Shown: positions 13,230 through 25,179, numbered from the stretch's first letter. The stretch is DNA of 64,000 nucleotides from Sitta carolinensis (GCA_032173965.1 CM063311.1:310001-374000); one strand, 5' to 3'. Notes: generated by a model from the sequence alone, not told the origin. Numbers and translations: made by a program.

Positions 13230-13720
13230 GGGAAGAGATTCTCACCCAGCTCTATCTTCACCCAGCACCAGCGGAGGCACCGGTAAGGGAAGCCCTGCGA
13301 GTGCCCCGAGTGCGGGCAGAGCTTCGTGCGCTGCCCCAACTCCATCCCCCCTGGAGCACCCACAGCGGGCAGAGCCCTGGTGTCCCACATTCCCTGTGAT
13401 CCACATTGGGAACACACCTGGCCGGTGCTCTCTGATGTCCAGCAGGCGTCGAGTCCCCTCCCAGACCCGATGGACGGCGTCGCAGAGTCGCCGTTCCCCC
13501 TCGCTGTTCGTGCCCTCCTGTTTGATCTTTGCATGAACCCACCCTCGGTGCTTTTGGGGAACACCGTGGGATTGGATGTCATCACTCAGGGCTTTTATTG
13601 TTTCTTATTTTAGTTATAGGTTTATCGCTTGTGCTTTTGTATAACAAATTAATAGCGTAAAAATGGAGGAGGGCGTAAAGTGTTTATGGTTCTTTCAAGC
13701 CCAACCCTCACCGCGGCGGG
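13230..13720 (+). other. ZF2 tail without ERV: fossil fingers and unique sequence
   Basis: Up to about 13345 the tail holds finger remnants downstream of the stop. No family-A LTR interrupts it, so it shows the empty site (CCCACATT then CCCTGTGATCC at about 13386-13404). From 13405 it is unique sequence with a TTTTATTG-rich AT stretch. No gene is recognised. Confidence 0.6.
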
Positions 13721-14100
13721 ACCCCCCAAAAACACCTCCCGGACACCCCCCATGTCCCCCCAAAGGGCACCTGCGGGATGCGGGCCAGGGGCCCGGGGGC
13801 GCTGCGAGTGCAGGCGGCGCTGGAGCCGCGCGCTTGGCGCTGTGCTCTTGTGCTGCTGCTTCCCGCTGCCGCTCGGCCTCTGCCTCCCTCCCTGCTGCTC
13901 CTGCCCCGCTGCGAGCCCGAGGCGGGAGGGGAAAGGAAAGGGCGGGAAGCGTGAGGGGAAAGGGGCGGGGCCAAGGACAGGGCGGGAAGCGTGAGGGGAA
14001 AGGGGCGGGGCCAAGGACAGGGCGGGCCCGGGAGGGAAAGGGGCGGGGCCAAGGACAGGGCGGGAAGCGTGAGGGGAAAGGGGCGGGGCCAAAGCCACGC
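13721..14100 (-). repeat. Inverted, shortened copy of the CpG exon and GC boxes
   Basis: Reverse complement of the candidate first exon with about four 39-bp GC-box monomers, lacking some 500 bp present in other copies (jump near 13768 between two CACCTGCG motifs). With 18031-18500 it forms an inverted pair flanking the GATCCC array. It could be a promoter firing leftward, but no gene lies there. Confidence 0.65.
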
Positions 14101-14760
14101 GCGCTCCCAAACGGGCCCGGTTTGCACTAAAATCACCCAAAAAAGCCGCAAATGCAGCCTAAATCCAACAGGTTTGACCTAAAATCAGCCAAAGGGGGCT
14201 TTAAACCCAGAAAAAGGCGCCTAAAATCTTTCTAAAATTTTTTGAACCGACCTAGAATTAGTTAAAGAGGCCTAAATTCCACCCAACTGAGCTTCATGTC
14301 GCCATAAACAGCGGCTTACTCACCCACGGTCGCTTAAGGTTCAGGCATATGGGTCTGAAATCATCCAAAGGGACCTGAAATCCACCCTAAAGTGTTTCAA
14401 ATCACTGCAAGGGATCTAAAACGCAGACGAAACTTTCCCTCTTTGCCCTAAAGCCAGGCAAAAGGGCCCAAAATCAGCAGGACTGAGTCCGGGATCAGAA
14501 CCAGAATCGGCACCAGAACCGAGAGCGGCACCACTCCAGGGCCGGGACTGTGAGCGAGAGTGGGACAGAAAGCGGCACCGGCACCGAGACTGGCACCGCT
14601 CCGGGTCCGGGACTGAGAGCGAGACCGGCTCCGGCACTGGGATCAGCACCGGGATCTGTGCAGGACCGGCACCGGGAGCGCTCGGGGAGCGGAACCCGGA
14701 TTGAGACCTCCGGGAGGAGACCCAGACCGGCACCGCCAATGGGACCCGGACCGCGCTGAG
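14101..14760 (-). repeat. Inverted, diverged copy of the 1.54-2.48 kb repeat tract
   Basis: On the minus strand it reads as the TTTTAGG-type tract followed by GGTGCC/GGTCTC monomers, in the same order as 1534-2480 but much diverged. No gene is recognised. Confidence 0.6.
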
Positions 14761-14899
14761 ACTGAGACCGGGAACAGCGGCGATCCCGCCCAGTCCCGCC
14801 CTGTTCCCGCCCGGATTCCTCCCAGTCCCGCTCAGTTCCCGCCCGGATCCCGCCCAGTTCCCGCCCAGTCCCTCCTCTGGAGCGCAGCCAAATCTCCCC
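14761..14899. repeat. CCCGCCCAGTTCCCGCCCGGAT short repeats
   Basis: Several imperfect copies of CCCGCCCAGT and CCCGCCCGGAT joined to the start of the GATCCC array. Nothing else is seen. Confidence 0.6.
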
Positions 14900-16377
14900 C
14901 GACCAAATGCGGAGGTCCCGGAGCGATCCCGTGCCGGTCCGGAGCGATCCCGGTGCCGATCCCGGAGCGATCCCGGAGTGATCCGGAGCGATCCCGGTGC
15001 CGGTCCCGGAGCGATCCCGGTGCCGGTCCCGGTGCCGATCCCGGAGCGATCCCGGAGCGATCGCGGTGCTGGTCCCGGAGCGATCCTGGTGCCGGTCCCG
15101 GAGCGATCCCGGTGCCGATCCCGGAGCGATCGCGGTGCTGGTCCCGGAGCGATCCTGGTGCCGGACCCGGAGCGATCCCGGCGCTGGTCCCGGTGCCGGT
15201 CCCGGAGCGATCCCGGAGCGATCCCGGAGCGATCCCGGTGCCGATCCCGGAGCAGTCCCGGAGCGATCCCGGTGCCGATCCCGGAGCGATCCCGGAGCGA
15301 TCCCGATGCCGATCCCGGGGCGATCTCAAAGCGATCCCGGTGCCTGTCCCGGAGCGATCCCGGAACGATCCCGGTGCCGGTTCCGGAGCGATCCCGGAGC
15401 GATCCCGGAGCGATCCCGGTGCCGGTCCTGGAGCGATCCCGGTGCCGGTCCCGGAGCGATCCCCGTGCCGGTCCCGGAGCGATCCCGGAGCGATCCCGGG
15501 GCGATCCCGGAGCGATCCCGGTGCCGGTCCCGGAGCGATCCCGGTGCCGGTCCCGGGGCGATCCCGGAGCGATCCTGGAGCGATCCCGGTGCCGGTCCCG
15601 GAGCGATCCCGGAGCGATCCCGGAGCGATCCCGTGCCAGTCCCGGAGCGATCCCGGTGCCGGTCCCAGAGCGATCCCGGAGTGATCCCGGTGCCGGTCCC
15701 AGAGCGATCCCGGTGCCGGTCCCGGTGCGATCCCGGTGCCGGTCCCGGAGCGATCCCGGTGCCGGTCCCGGAGCAATCCCGGAGCGATCCCGGTGCCGGT
15801 CCCAGAGCGATCCTGGTGCCGGTCCCGGAGCGATCCCGGAGCGATCCCGGTGCCGATCCCGGAGCGATCGCGGTGCTGGTCCCGGAGCTATCCTGGTGCC
15901 GGTCCCGGAGCGATCCCGGAGCGATCCCGGTGCCGATCCCGGAGCAATCCCGGAGCGATCCCGGTGCCAATCCCGGAGCGATCCCGGAGCGATCCCGGAG
16001 CGATCCCGGTGCCGATCCCGGAGCGATCCCGGAGCGATCCCGATGCCGATCCCGGGGCGATCTCAAAGCGATCCCGGTGCCTGTCCCGGAGCGATCCCGG
16101 AACGATCCCGGTGCCGGTTCCGGAGCGATCCCGGAGCGATCCCGGAGCGATTCCCGGAGCGATCCCGGTGCCGGTTCCGGAGCGATCCCCGTGCCGGTCC
16201 CGGAGCGATCCCGGCGAGCGATCCCTGCGTCGGAGCGATCCGGGTCCCGGTGCGTCCGGAGCGATCCCGGTGCCGGTCCCGGGGCGATCCCGGAGCGATC
16301 CCGGAGCGAATCCCTGGCAGCGATCCCCGTGCCCATCCCGCTCCTCGTCCCGGTGCTGGTCTCGGTCTCATTCTCAG
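14900..16377. repeat. GATCCCGGAGC-type minisatellite, second array
   Basis: Same monomers as 1-828, about 1.5 kb. Its last 830 bp match the first array closely apart from several small insertions and losses at 16140-16330, where the period is disturbed. Long frames on both strands are repeat artefacts. Confidence 0.95.
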
Positions 16378-17082
16378 TGTTAGAAATGAGAAGCTTGACT
16401 CAGCCAATATATCAAGCAGTAATTCAATGTATTATGGTAAAGTATGAGCAAACCTCAGGGCTGGGGACTGTAGAGGTTTCCCTCACTGACTGCACACCGA
16501 TTGCTGGGCTTGCTGATATTTATTGAGAAATTATACTACTTCAGCAGCTTTTTATTTCAAGATTTCTATGTCACAATTCCATCCCTCTTAGGATGTAGTC
16601 TTAGGATGTATATCCAGCTTCTATTGTGATATATTCTAGGATGTATATCCAGATGGTGTGGTCCATCTTCCTTCTTCAGGATGTTCTCACCATTTGTTAG
16701 GAGCCTGAGATAAGTTCACATCCCTCTTTTGTTTATTCTAAACCAAAAAGCTGTAAAGCTACAGTTTAAAAAAATCTTTAATACAAAGCATTATTCTTAA
16801 GTTATAATTCAAAGGCTCTCAGTACAAAACAGCCTAAGGTTTTATCAAAAAGCAACATCCTAAAGTTATAATTTAAATACTCTCACTACAAAACAACTTC
16901 AGACTTAGAACAGTTCATTGCGAGCACAGTATTAGTTCAGAGGCCTTCTCCCGTGTTTTGTTTTCCTCAGTTATAGAATTGATTTTTAGAACAGTCCCGT
17001 GGTAGTGAGCTACACATTTTACAATTATAACTGCACAGGTTTCTTTTATTTCCATGACACAAACACAACTTTGTATTTCACA
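16378..17082 (-). mobile_element. Probable solo LTR (AT-rich), second copy
   Basis: Copy of 829-1533 at a constant offset of 15549 bases; only isolated substitutions are visible. Confidence 0.45.
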
Positions 17083-18030
17083 TGGGTGCCAGAGCGGTCC
17101 CGGTCTCGGTCTCGGTCCCGGAGTGCTCCCACTCTCGGTGCTGCTCTCGGTTCTGGTGCCGGTCTCAGCCTTGGTGCTGCTGCCAGATCTGGTGCTGATC
17201 TCGGTCCCGGTCCTGGAGGTTTTGGGCCCATTTGCTGAGTTCAGGGCAAACAGGGCCGGTTCAGGCTGGGATTCACATCCCTGTGTGTGATGTGAGGAAT
17301 TTTAGGGTGGAGTTTAGGCCCCTTTGGCTGATTTTAGGCCAAATCTGCTGGGGCGTACACCTGTATGGGAGATATTGGGGTACACAGGGCAGTTGTAGGG
17401 TGGATTTTAGGTCCCTTTGGGGGATTTTAGGCTCACATTGGTGGACCTTCAGCCTATGTAGCTGATTGTAGGCCCTTTTTTTGTGATTTTAAGCCCATTT
17501 GGGTGGATTTTAGGCCTCTTTGGGAAATTTAAAGTCCATCCAAGACTTTTAGGATGATTTTACATCAGCGTGTGTGGGTTTCAGTGTAGCTTGGGTGATT
17601 TCAGGTCCCTTTGGGTGATTCTAAGGAAAACCAGGCACTCTAAGGGTGACTGTTAAGCATATTTGGGAGATTTAAGAGCGATTTTAAGCCATTTTGTGTG
17701 ACTTTTGAACAACTTTGGGCAATTTTAGGACTTTTTCATTGGATTTTAGATTCCTTAGGATAATTTGGCTGATTATCTGTCACGCCGTAGGGATTTAGGA
17801 TAGACTTTAGTGCCCGGAAAAGAAATTACAGAGCAAACCTGATCAATTTCGGGGTAGATTTTAGACCGATTTGGAAAACTGTAGGCAAATTTGGTTTATT
17901 TTAGGCGCCTCCGTGTGGATTTGAGGCGGTCTATGTGTGATTTGAATCCAGATCTGGTACATTTAGGGTGCATTTGCGGCTTTTTAGGGTGATTTTAGTG
18001 CAAACCGGGCCCGTTTGGGAGCGCGCGTGC
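17083..18030. repeat. Second copy of the 1.54-2.48 kb repeat tract
   Basis: GGTCTC/GGTGCTG monomers to about 17240, then the degenerate GATTTTAGGCCC tract, collinear with 1534-2480. No gene is recognised. Confidence 0.65.
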
Positions 18031-18316
18031 TTTTGGCCCCGCCCCTTTCCCCTCCCGGGCCCGCCCTGTCCTTGGCCCCGCCCCTTTCCCCTCCCGGACC
18101 CGCCCTGTCCTTGGCCCCGCCCCTTTCCCCTCCCGGGCCCGCCCTGTCCTTGGCCCCGCCCCTTTCCCCTCCCGGGCCCGCCCTGTCCTTGGCCCCGCCC
18201 CTTTCCTTTCCGAGCCAGCCCAGTCCTTGGCCCCGCCCCTTTCCCCTCCCGGTCCCGCCCTGTCCTTGTCCCCGCCCCTTTCCCCTCACGCTTCCCGCCC
18301 TTTCCTTTCCCCTCCC
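18031..18316 (+). repeat. GC-box array upstream of ZF3 (about 7 copies)
   Basis: 39-bp monomers as at 2481-2768, with one degenerate monomer near 18205 (TTTCCTTTCCGAGCCAG) that also occurs in the ZF1 array. Confidence 0.75.
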
Positions 18317-18950
18317 GCCTCGGGCTCGCAGCGGGGCAGGAGCAGCAGGGAGGGAGGCAGAGGCCGAGCGGCAGCGGGAAGCAGCAGCACAAGAGCACAG
18401 CGCCAAGCGCGCGGCTCCAGCGCCGCCTGCACTCGCAGCGCCCCCGGGCCCCTGGCCCGCATCCCGCAGGTGGCCGGGGAGGGGCAGCTCGGCCCCAAGA
18501 GCCCGGCGGGTGGCTGGGTTTGGGGTTTTTTGGGGGGATGTTCGGAGCTCGCGGGGCTCCAAAGGCGAGGCGCAGGTGGCCTTTGGGGGGACATGGCGGG
18601 GTGTCCGGGAGGTGTTTTTGTGGGGTGGCGGTGCCGGTGTGGGCAGAGCCCCGTCGGGGGCGGGTGGCTGCGGGTCCCGGCGCGGTGGGGGTTGGGCTGC
18701 CCGGGCCGGGCCCTCCGAGCTCGGGCGGGGCCGCGTGGGGAGCGCGCGGGAGCGGCGGGGGCGGGGGGACCCCGGGATTGGGGAGCGCCGGGAGAGCCGC
18801 GGCTTCCCCGAGCGGGACCGCGGAGAGAGGAGAGCCCAGAGCCCCAGAGCGGGCAGCCGAGAGGGTCCCTGAGGCAGGGGGTGCTGGGGGCTGGAGGGGC
18901 CGCATGGCCGGGAAATGGGTTGGGGGGTGGCGGTGGTGGAAATGGCTGCT
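18317..18950 (+). promoter_or_regulatory. CpG-island promoter and candidate first exon of ZF3
   Basis: Candidate donor at 18470. Single-base differences from the ZF1 copy include a lost C near 18857. Confidence 0.5.
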
Positions 18951-19216
18951 CCCAGTATGAGCCCAGGGACTTGCAGGGGGATTCCAGTCGCTCCCAGTAT
19001 GAGCCCAGGGACTGGCAGGGGGATTCCAGTCACTCCCAGTATGAGCCCAGGGACTTGCAGGGGATTCCAGTCACTCCCAGTATGAGCCCAGGGTATTACA
19101 GGGGGATTCCAGTCGCTCCCAGTATGAGCCCAGGGTCTTACAGGGGGATTCCAGTCGCTCCCAGTATGAGCCCAGGGACTTGCAGGGTCATTCCAGTCGC
19201 TCCCAGTATGAGCCCA
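18951..19216. repeat. 42-bp minisatellite, distal block, ZF3
   Basis: About six monomers. Confidence 0.95.
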
Positions 19217-19827
19217 TGTGGGATCTGGCAGGCCCACCGCGGCACTGCCGTGGAGGGAGGCCCCTGAGATGGGGAAGCGGGCCTCCTGAAGAGATAAGGA
19301 GCATTACACAATAACAAAGGCCAGACCCCCTAGATAAGGAGAACACTTTGTTTATGGAGACCCACAATTCTTTGAGGGATTTTATGTAGATCTGTTGTAA
19401 CCCATTGGTTTGTACCCCCCCACACCCACCTCTGTACCCTTATAAAAACCTCTGTACTTTTCCCCAGACTTTGGGAAATTCTCGTCACTGGCTCCCCTCT
19501 GGTGGGTGCTTTGCAATAAATTTACCCCCTGTGGAATGGCCACACGAGTCCCTCATCTCTCTCTCCCCGTGCCGTCTGTGAAGGGGTTGCCTTGCAAGAT
19601 CAGTGAGCTGAATTCACTGAGCTGAACTGACTGAGCTGAAATCACTGAGCTGAACTCACTGAGCTGAATTCACTGTAGCCCGCCGTGGCTCCTACCCTGC
19701 TAAGGCACCCCATGGCTAGCCGAGGGAAAGCCGCTGGCTCCCTGGAAGGCATTCTCTGAGGAGAGTACCTCTCTGGGGTAGACCCGGCTATCCTGGCCGG
19801 AGACCTCTCAGGCCCCTTCCCGGCAGA
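19217..19827 (+). mobile_element. Solo LTR, family B, ZF3 unit
   Basis: Flanked by AGCCCA (19211-19216 and 19828-19833). The shortest copy, because its 14-bp array has only about five or six monomers. Confidence 0.7.
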
Positions 19828-20565
19828 GCCGACGTTAAGCCCAGGGTCTTACAGGGGGATTCCAGTCGCTCCCAGTATGAGCCCAGGGACTGGCAGGGGG
19901 ATTCCAGTCGCTCCCAGTATGAGCCCAGGGTCTTACAGGGGGATTCCAGTCGCTCCCAGTAGGAGCCCAGGGTCTTACAGGGGGATTCCAGTCGCTCCCA
20001 GTATGAGCCCAGGGACTGGCAGGGGGATTCCAGTCGCTCCCAGTATGAGCCCATGGACTGGCAGGGGGATTCCAGTCGCTCCCAGTATGAGCCCAAGGTC
20101 TTGCAGGGTCATTCCAGTCGCTCCCAGTATGAGCCCAGGGTCTTACAGGGGGATTCCAGTCGCTCCCAGTATGAGCCCAGGGACTGGCAGGGGGATTCCA
20201 GTCGCTCCCAGTATGAGCCCAGGGTCTTACAGGGGGATTCCAGTCGCTCCCAGTATGAGCCCAGGGACTGGCAGGGGGATTCCAGTCGCTCCCAGTATGA
20301 GCCCATGGACTGGCAGGGGGATTCCAGTCGCTCCCAGTATGAGCCCAAGGTCTTGCAGGGTCATTCCAGTCGCTCCCAGTATGAGCCCAGGGTCTTACAG
20401 GGGGATTCCAGTCGCTCCCAGTATGAGCCCAGGGACTGGCAGGGGGATTCCAGTCGCTCCCAGTAGGAGCCCAGGGACTGGCAGGGGGATTCCAGTCGCT
20501 CCCAGTAGGAGCCCAGGGACTTGCAAGGGGATTCCAGTCGCTCCCAGTCGGAGCCCAGTCACTCC
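19828..20565. repeat. 42-bp minisatellite, proximal block, ZF3 (longest, about 17 copies)
   Basis: A higher-order pattern is visible: a run of about six monomers with the order GGACTGG, GGTCTTAC, GGACTGG, ATGGACTGG, AAGGTCTTGC repeats near 19990-20150 and 20170-20400, pointing to block duplication inside the array. Confidence 0.95.
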
Positions 20566-20824
20566 CAGCATCCCTAAATGGGAGAGGGAAGAGGGGGGAG
20601 CTTTTGTGTTCCTGGGACTCCCAGCAGCCAGAGGGAGGGGGAAAACACAAACCCCAAAAGGGGAGACCCCAGAGACGGGGAACACCTGGGAGGCATTTCC
20701 AGGGCTGGATGTTGGTGTTTGGGAGGTTTTTATGGACCCCAGATGGTCGGGGACAGCTAGAGATGGACTTGGGCACAGGGACTTTGACATTCCACATGCT
20801 CAGCCCTTGTTTTTCCCAAACCAG

Positions 20825-22867
20825 GATTGCCATTCCCAAAGCTCGTCCAGCTGGAGGAGGAGGCTGTGAGGAAGAGGAAGATGCGCGGGAGCCCCAGGCA
20901 GGTGAGGAGGAAGTCAGTGCCCCTTTCCCCCTCTCTTCTGCTCCATCTGCCAGCCCAGCATGGCCCCGGCTGCAGGACAACCCCGCTGCCGACGCCGTCC
21001 TGCTGGGCACGCCCTGGGGGGATCTCCTTGCCCTGCCCTGTGGCACGGAGGCAAATGCCATCCTCTCCTTGTGCTTCCTGCCCCAGACAGGGAGCTGAGG
21101 ATGGAGAGCGGGGAGGACAAATCCCCGCGGCAGAACCTCGTGGCAGAGCCCGTTCTGAGCGGCTCCACGGCTCAGGAATCCAGCGGGGAGGAAAAGCGGC
21201 AGAGGTCCTGCACGGGGAGGGGCTGCAAATGCGGATGCCAGGGATCTGAGGAGGAAAGAGCCAGCCTGGGCCTGGGAGGCGGCTGGAGATGCAGCCAGAG
21301 CTCGGGGCTGGACAAGAATCAAAGCAGGGAGAAGCCCCACAAATGTTCGGAGTGTGAGAAGAGCTTCAGATGGCGCTCTGACCTGATGCAGCACCAGAGG
21401 ATCCACACTGGGGAGAAGCCCTATGAGTGTGGGGAGTGTGGGAAGAGCTTCACATGGCGTTCCGTCCTGGTTGTGCACCAGAGGATCCACACTGGGGACA
21501 GGCCGTACGAGTGTGGGGAGTGTGGGAAGAGTTTCAGGCAGAGCTCCAGACTGATCGTGCACCAGAGGATCCACAGCGGGGAGAGGCCGTACGAGTGTGG
21601 GGAGTGTGGGAAGAGTTTCAGCCAGAGCTCCAGCCTGATCGTGCATCAGAGGATCCACACCGGGGAGAGGCCGTACGAGTGTGGGGAGTGTGGGAAGAGC
21701 TTCAGCCAGAGCTCCAGACTGATCGTGCACCAGAGGATCCACACCGGGGAGAGGCCGTACGAGTGTGGGGAGTGTGGGAAGAGCTTCAGCCAGAGCTCCA
21801 GCCTGATCCTGCACCAGAGGATCCACACCGGGGAGAGTCCGTACGAGTGTGGGGAGTGTGGGAAGAGCTTCAGCCACAGCTCCAGCCTGATCCTGCACCA
21901 GAGGATCCACACCGGGGAGAGTCCGTACGAGTGTGGGGAGTGTGGGAAGAGCTTCAGCCACAGCTCCAAACTGACCCGTCACCAGAGGATCCACACCGGG
22001 GAGAGGCCCTATGAGTGTGGGGAGTGTGGGAAGAGGTTCATCGAGAATTCTCACCTGATCGTGCACCAGAGGATCCACACTGGGGAGAGGCCGTACGAGT
22101 GTGGGGAGTGTGGGAAGAGCTTCAGCCACAGCTCCAAACTGACCCAGCACCAGAGGATCCACACCGGGGAGAGGCCCTATGAGTGTGGGGAGTGTGGGAA
22201 GAGGTTCATCGAGAATTCTCACCTGATCGTGCACCAGAGGATGCACACTGAGGAGAGACCCTACAAGTGTGTGGAGTGTGGGAAGAGCTTCAGCGTGAGT
22301 ACCAGGCTGCTCCAGCACCAGCTCACCCACACTGGGGAGAGGCCCTACGAGTGTACCCAGTGTGAGAAGAAGTTTTACACCAGCTCCAGTCTCCACCTCC
22401 ACAAGCGGATCCACACCAATGAGTGGCCCTTCCACTGCCCCAACTGTGGGAAGGGCTTCAATCACAGCTGCCGCCTCATCATCCACCGGCGCATCCACAC
22501 CGGGGAGAGGCCCTACGAGTGTGCCCAGTGTGGGAAGAGGTTTCAGACCAGAGGCCATCTCCTTGTCCATGAGCGGATCCACACGGATGAGAGGCCCTTC
22601 CGCTGCCCCGACTGTGGGAAGGGCTTCAATCGCAGCTCCCACCTCATCGTCCACCGGCGCACACACACTGGGGAGAGGCCCTACGAGTGTGCCCAGTGTG
22701 GGAAGAGGTTTCACACAAGCGGCCATCTCCTTGTCCATGAGCGGATCCACACGGATGAGAGGCCCTTCCGCTGCCCCGAGTGCGGGAAGGGTTTCAAGCA
22801 GAAACGTAGCCTGAACTGCCACCGGCACATCCACAGCAGGGAGAGGCCCCAGGAGTGTCCCCAGTGA
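20825..22867 (+). CDS. ZF3: KRAB-less C2H2 zinc-finger gene, 18 fingers, exon B intact
   Basis: Exon B (21087-22867) is open throughout and encodes the [15 protein letters not shown] linker, a basic/Cys patch (about 21205-21240) and 18 consecutive C2H2 fingers from about 21338 to 22845, ending RPQECPQ and TGA. Zinc is held by the C-x2-C and H-x3-H pairs; linkers are TGEKP/TGERP. Fingers 3-8 are near-identical (KSF-S/R-QSS type) and fingers 9-11 repeat an 8-9 block, so the array grew by internal duplication; fingers 12-18 are the older, more diverse end. Exon A (20825-20901) is 77 bp, one base short in GCGCGGG, which breaks the frame into exon B unless this is a sequence error or translation starts at the exon B ATG near 21102. 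No KRAB, SCAN or BTB domain is visible. Confidence 0.85.
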
Positions 22868-23029
22868 GGGAAGAGATCCTCACCCACCTCTGTCTTCACC
22901 CAGCACCAGCGGAGGCACCGGTAAGGGAAGCCCTGCGAGTGCCCCGAGTGCGGGCAGAGCTTCGTGCGCTGCCCCAACTCCATCCCCCCTGGAGCACCCA
23001 CAGTGGGCAGAGCCCTGGTGTCCCACATA
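22868..23029 (+). pseudogene. Fossil fingers after the ZF3 stop
   Basis: Reading on past TGA in frame, GGGAAGAG, then a QHQRRHR motif, then [13 protein letters not shown] follow: parts of one or two former fingers. TGA occupies the second Cys codon of the next finger (ECPQ-stop-GK). All complete copies share this stop, so truncation preceded amplification. Confidence 0.7.
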
Positions 23030-23316
23030 TATGGAAGATAGGGTGCGGTGAACGGAAGATATCGTTCTGTACGGGAAGACAGGGTCACCCCCCACATAAC
23101 CAACAGTCATATTAAGTTAGCCAAGAGTATGAAGCTTATTACGTAAGCGGACGGATATGATGGCAAGAACTGCAACACATCTAACGCTGTGTAACCCTGA
23201 ATAAACTGCCATTTTGCCATCCATCACATTGATGCTTGTGAGCATTTGGTCCGAGCAGTCTGAGGTGGCTGCCGTGCCGTTCCCCAACCAGGTCGCCACG
23301 CCTCGCTGAGGCGACA
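23030..23316 (+). mobile_element. ERV LTR, family A (5' LTR), behind ZF3
   Basis: 287 bp, with AATAAA near 23200 and primer-binding-site-like sequence at 23319-23336. Its first bases read TATGGAAG, slightly changed from TGTGGAAG. Confidence 0.85.
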
Positions 23317-23433
23317 AATGGTGCTGAATCCCGGGAATCATCCGGGAAACGGGGATCGCCTGGACGGTGTGAACGGCGGCTGGAGCGGCTGGACCAGCCC
23401 GGCGGGGAGGACGCTCCCGGACCGGCGAGGAGG

Positions 23434-24434
23434 ATGGAAGCCCTCGTGAAGGTCGTATCGCAGTTTCATAGTCAATTGATTGGAAGCCTAAAGATTTTCC
23501 TTCTGCCGTTTCGCGGCTTTTACCAATTGGTGTCATTGACCGTCCGGTGGAGATTGTGCACCCAGAAATATGGGGGAAAGGCACCAATGCTTCAGCTGCT
23601 ATGTCGTCCGGGAGTGGGAAAAACCTTAAATCGTGGCGGAGAGTCAAACAGGCTCTGCAAAAAGCTGTGCAAGAGCAAGAGACCTGGAGAGGCGCTCAGC
23701 AATGTGTGCTTGCTGTGCCAAAGCTGGGAATCGGGGCAGCCACACAAACCGCGGACAGCTGCGACATCGCCGAGTTCAACAACTCCCGAGAGCAGGGGCG
23801 TTCCCCCTCACCCCCGCGACAAGCCAGCCCCGTCCCCGGTTGTTCCCCTGACTGTAACTCGTCCGTGGAACAACAGAAATCCTCACAAGATGAGCCCGGG
23901 CGCGCCACGGACGGGTCAGAGCCCGAAAAACCCTGGGAAAGACCTCCGCCTTCTGCCCCCCAAAATGGTGCTGGGCAGCAGGACGAAGGGCGGGGTGTAG
24001 ATAACCCTGGTGTGCGGAATGCGGAGTGCAGGAATGTTAGAAATAAAAGTGAAGGTAAGGAAAGTTGGGAGGAGGGGAAGAGTAGAGTTGATAGTGGAAA
24101 AGAAAAGCCCATTGCAAGTGTCCGCCGCTAAGTGCATCCCTATAATGTAAGAACCTCCCTCGGCAGGAGGCGGGGCGGGCAAAGGGGGAGGGAAATCCCA
24201 GGGAAAAGGGGCTCGGGTGGAGCCCAAAGGCAATGGATCCGGAGTTTGTAAGTGTCCAGACAGTCGACTTCTGTCTCTGAGTGTGGACCGCAGCTGGGAC
24301 GAGTGGCGTGGTGAGTGGTCTGTGACTGGCTCTGAGGAAGAGAGGCTGGAGGCACACAGAATCGGTGATTCCAATACTACTGCTTGGGGTAAAGAGAAGC
24401 TAGAAAAAGAACGAACTCTGCTCACAGACTACAG
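23434..24434 (+). pseudogene. Truncated ERV gag behind ZF3
   Basis: Collinear with 6945-7945 and with the same frame change and TAA (24129-24131). Ends where the 21-bp minisatellite begins. Confidence 0.55.
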
Positions 24435-24439
24435 AGAAA

Positions 24440-24846
24440 TAATAATAATTTCCTGCAGCCCTAACCATTTTCGGGTCTCTGACCCCATTTCCTGCAGCCC
24501 TAGCCCCATTTTCGGGTCTCTACCCATTCTGCAACCCTCACCCATTTCCGTGGTCCTGCCCTGAACCCCATTTTCCAGGTTCCCTGACCCATTTCTCATA
24601 AATTTCCTCACCCTAATCCACACCCAACCCCATTTTCTCTTGTCCCTAACCCCATTTTCGGGGTCCTTAACCACATTTTTAGGGTCCCTAACCCCATTTT
24701 CTGCACCCGTCACACCATTTCTTACACCCGTAATGCCATTTCCTGCACCCCTAAACCCATTTTCGGGGTTTCAAACACAATTTTCTGCACCCCAAACCGC
24801 ATTTTGGGGGTCCCTGACCCCATTTTACGGGTCCCTTAGCCAGTTC
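24440..24846. repeat. 21-bp minisatellite behind gag (ZF3 unit), irregular
   Basis: Shorter than at 7961-8610 and, from about 24460, many monomers lack one or more bases (ACCATTTTCGGG, CTACCCATTC). This is where the indel-rich stretch begins. Confidence 0.8.
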
Positions 24847-24858
24847 CCCCCCCCGCAG

Positions 24859-25005
24859 GAGGACATGCAGGGCTGGCTGCGGGCGCTGGCCGCCAGCGCG
24901 CAGGAACACGCCGAGCTGGCCCGGTGGCACCAGGGGCTCCTCACCACCTCCTGTACCGACGAGGGGCTGCCCCGGCGCGACCCCGACCACGCCCGGCGGA
25001 GGTGA
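24859..25005 (+). CDS. Orphan 48-codon terminal exon, copy in ZF4 unit
   Basis: Acceptor CAG ends at 24858 and the stop is 25003-25005. Frame identical to 8624-8770, even though flanking repeats are indel-rich. Confidence 0.4.
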   Translation, partial: EDMQGWLRALAASAQEHAELARWHQGLLTTSCTDEGLPRRDPDHARRR

Positions 25006-25179
25006 CCCCCCAAAAAAAAACCCCATCTGGGGGTCCTGGTTCCCCCAAAACCCCGACTTTGTGGTCCTGAGCCCGCCAAAACCCGAGTTTGGGGTCTTGA
25101 GCCCTCCGAAACCCTGAGTTTGGGGTCTTGAGCCCCCCAAAACGCTGAGTTTGGGGTTCTGGTCCCACCAAAACCCACT
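25006..25179. repeat. 'GGGGTCTTGAGCCC' minisatellite, ZF4 unit
   Basis: Collinear with 8771-8946. Confidence 0.8.

Noticed and set aside
13801..13920. Signal-peptide-like frame (MRARGPGALRVQ...) antisense to the candidate first exon
   Set aside because: Hydrophobic leucine run arises from GC-rich sequence. It runs straight into GC boxes with no splice donor and no mature domain.
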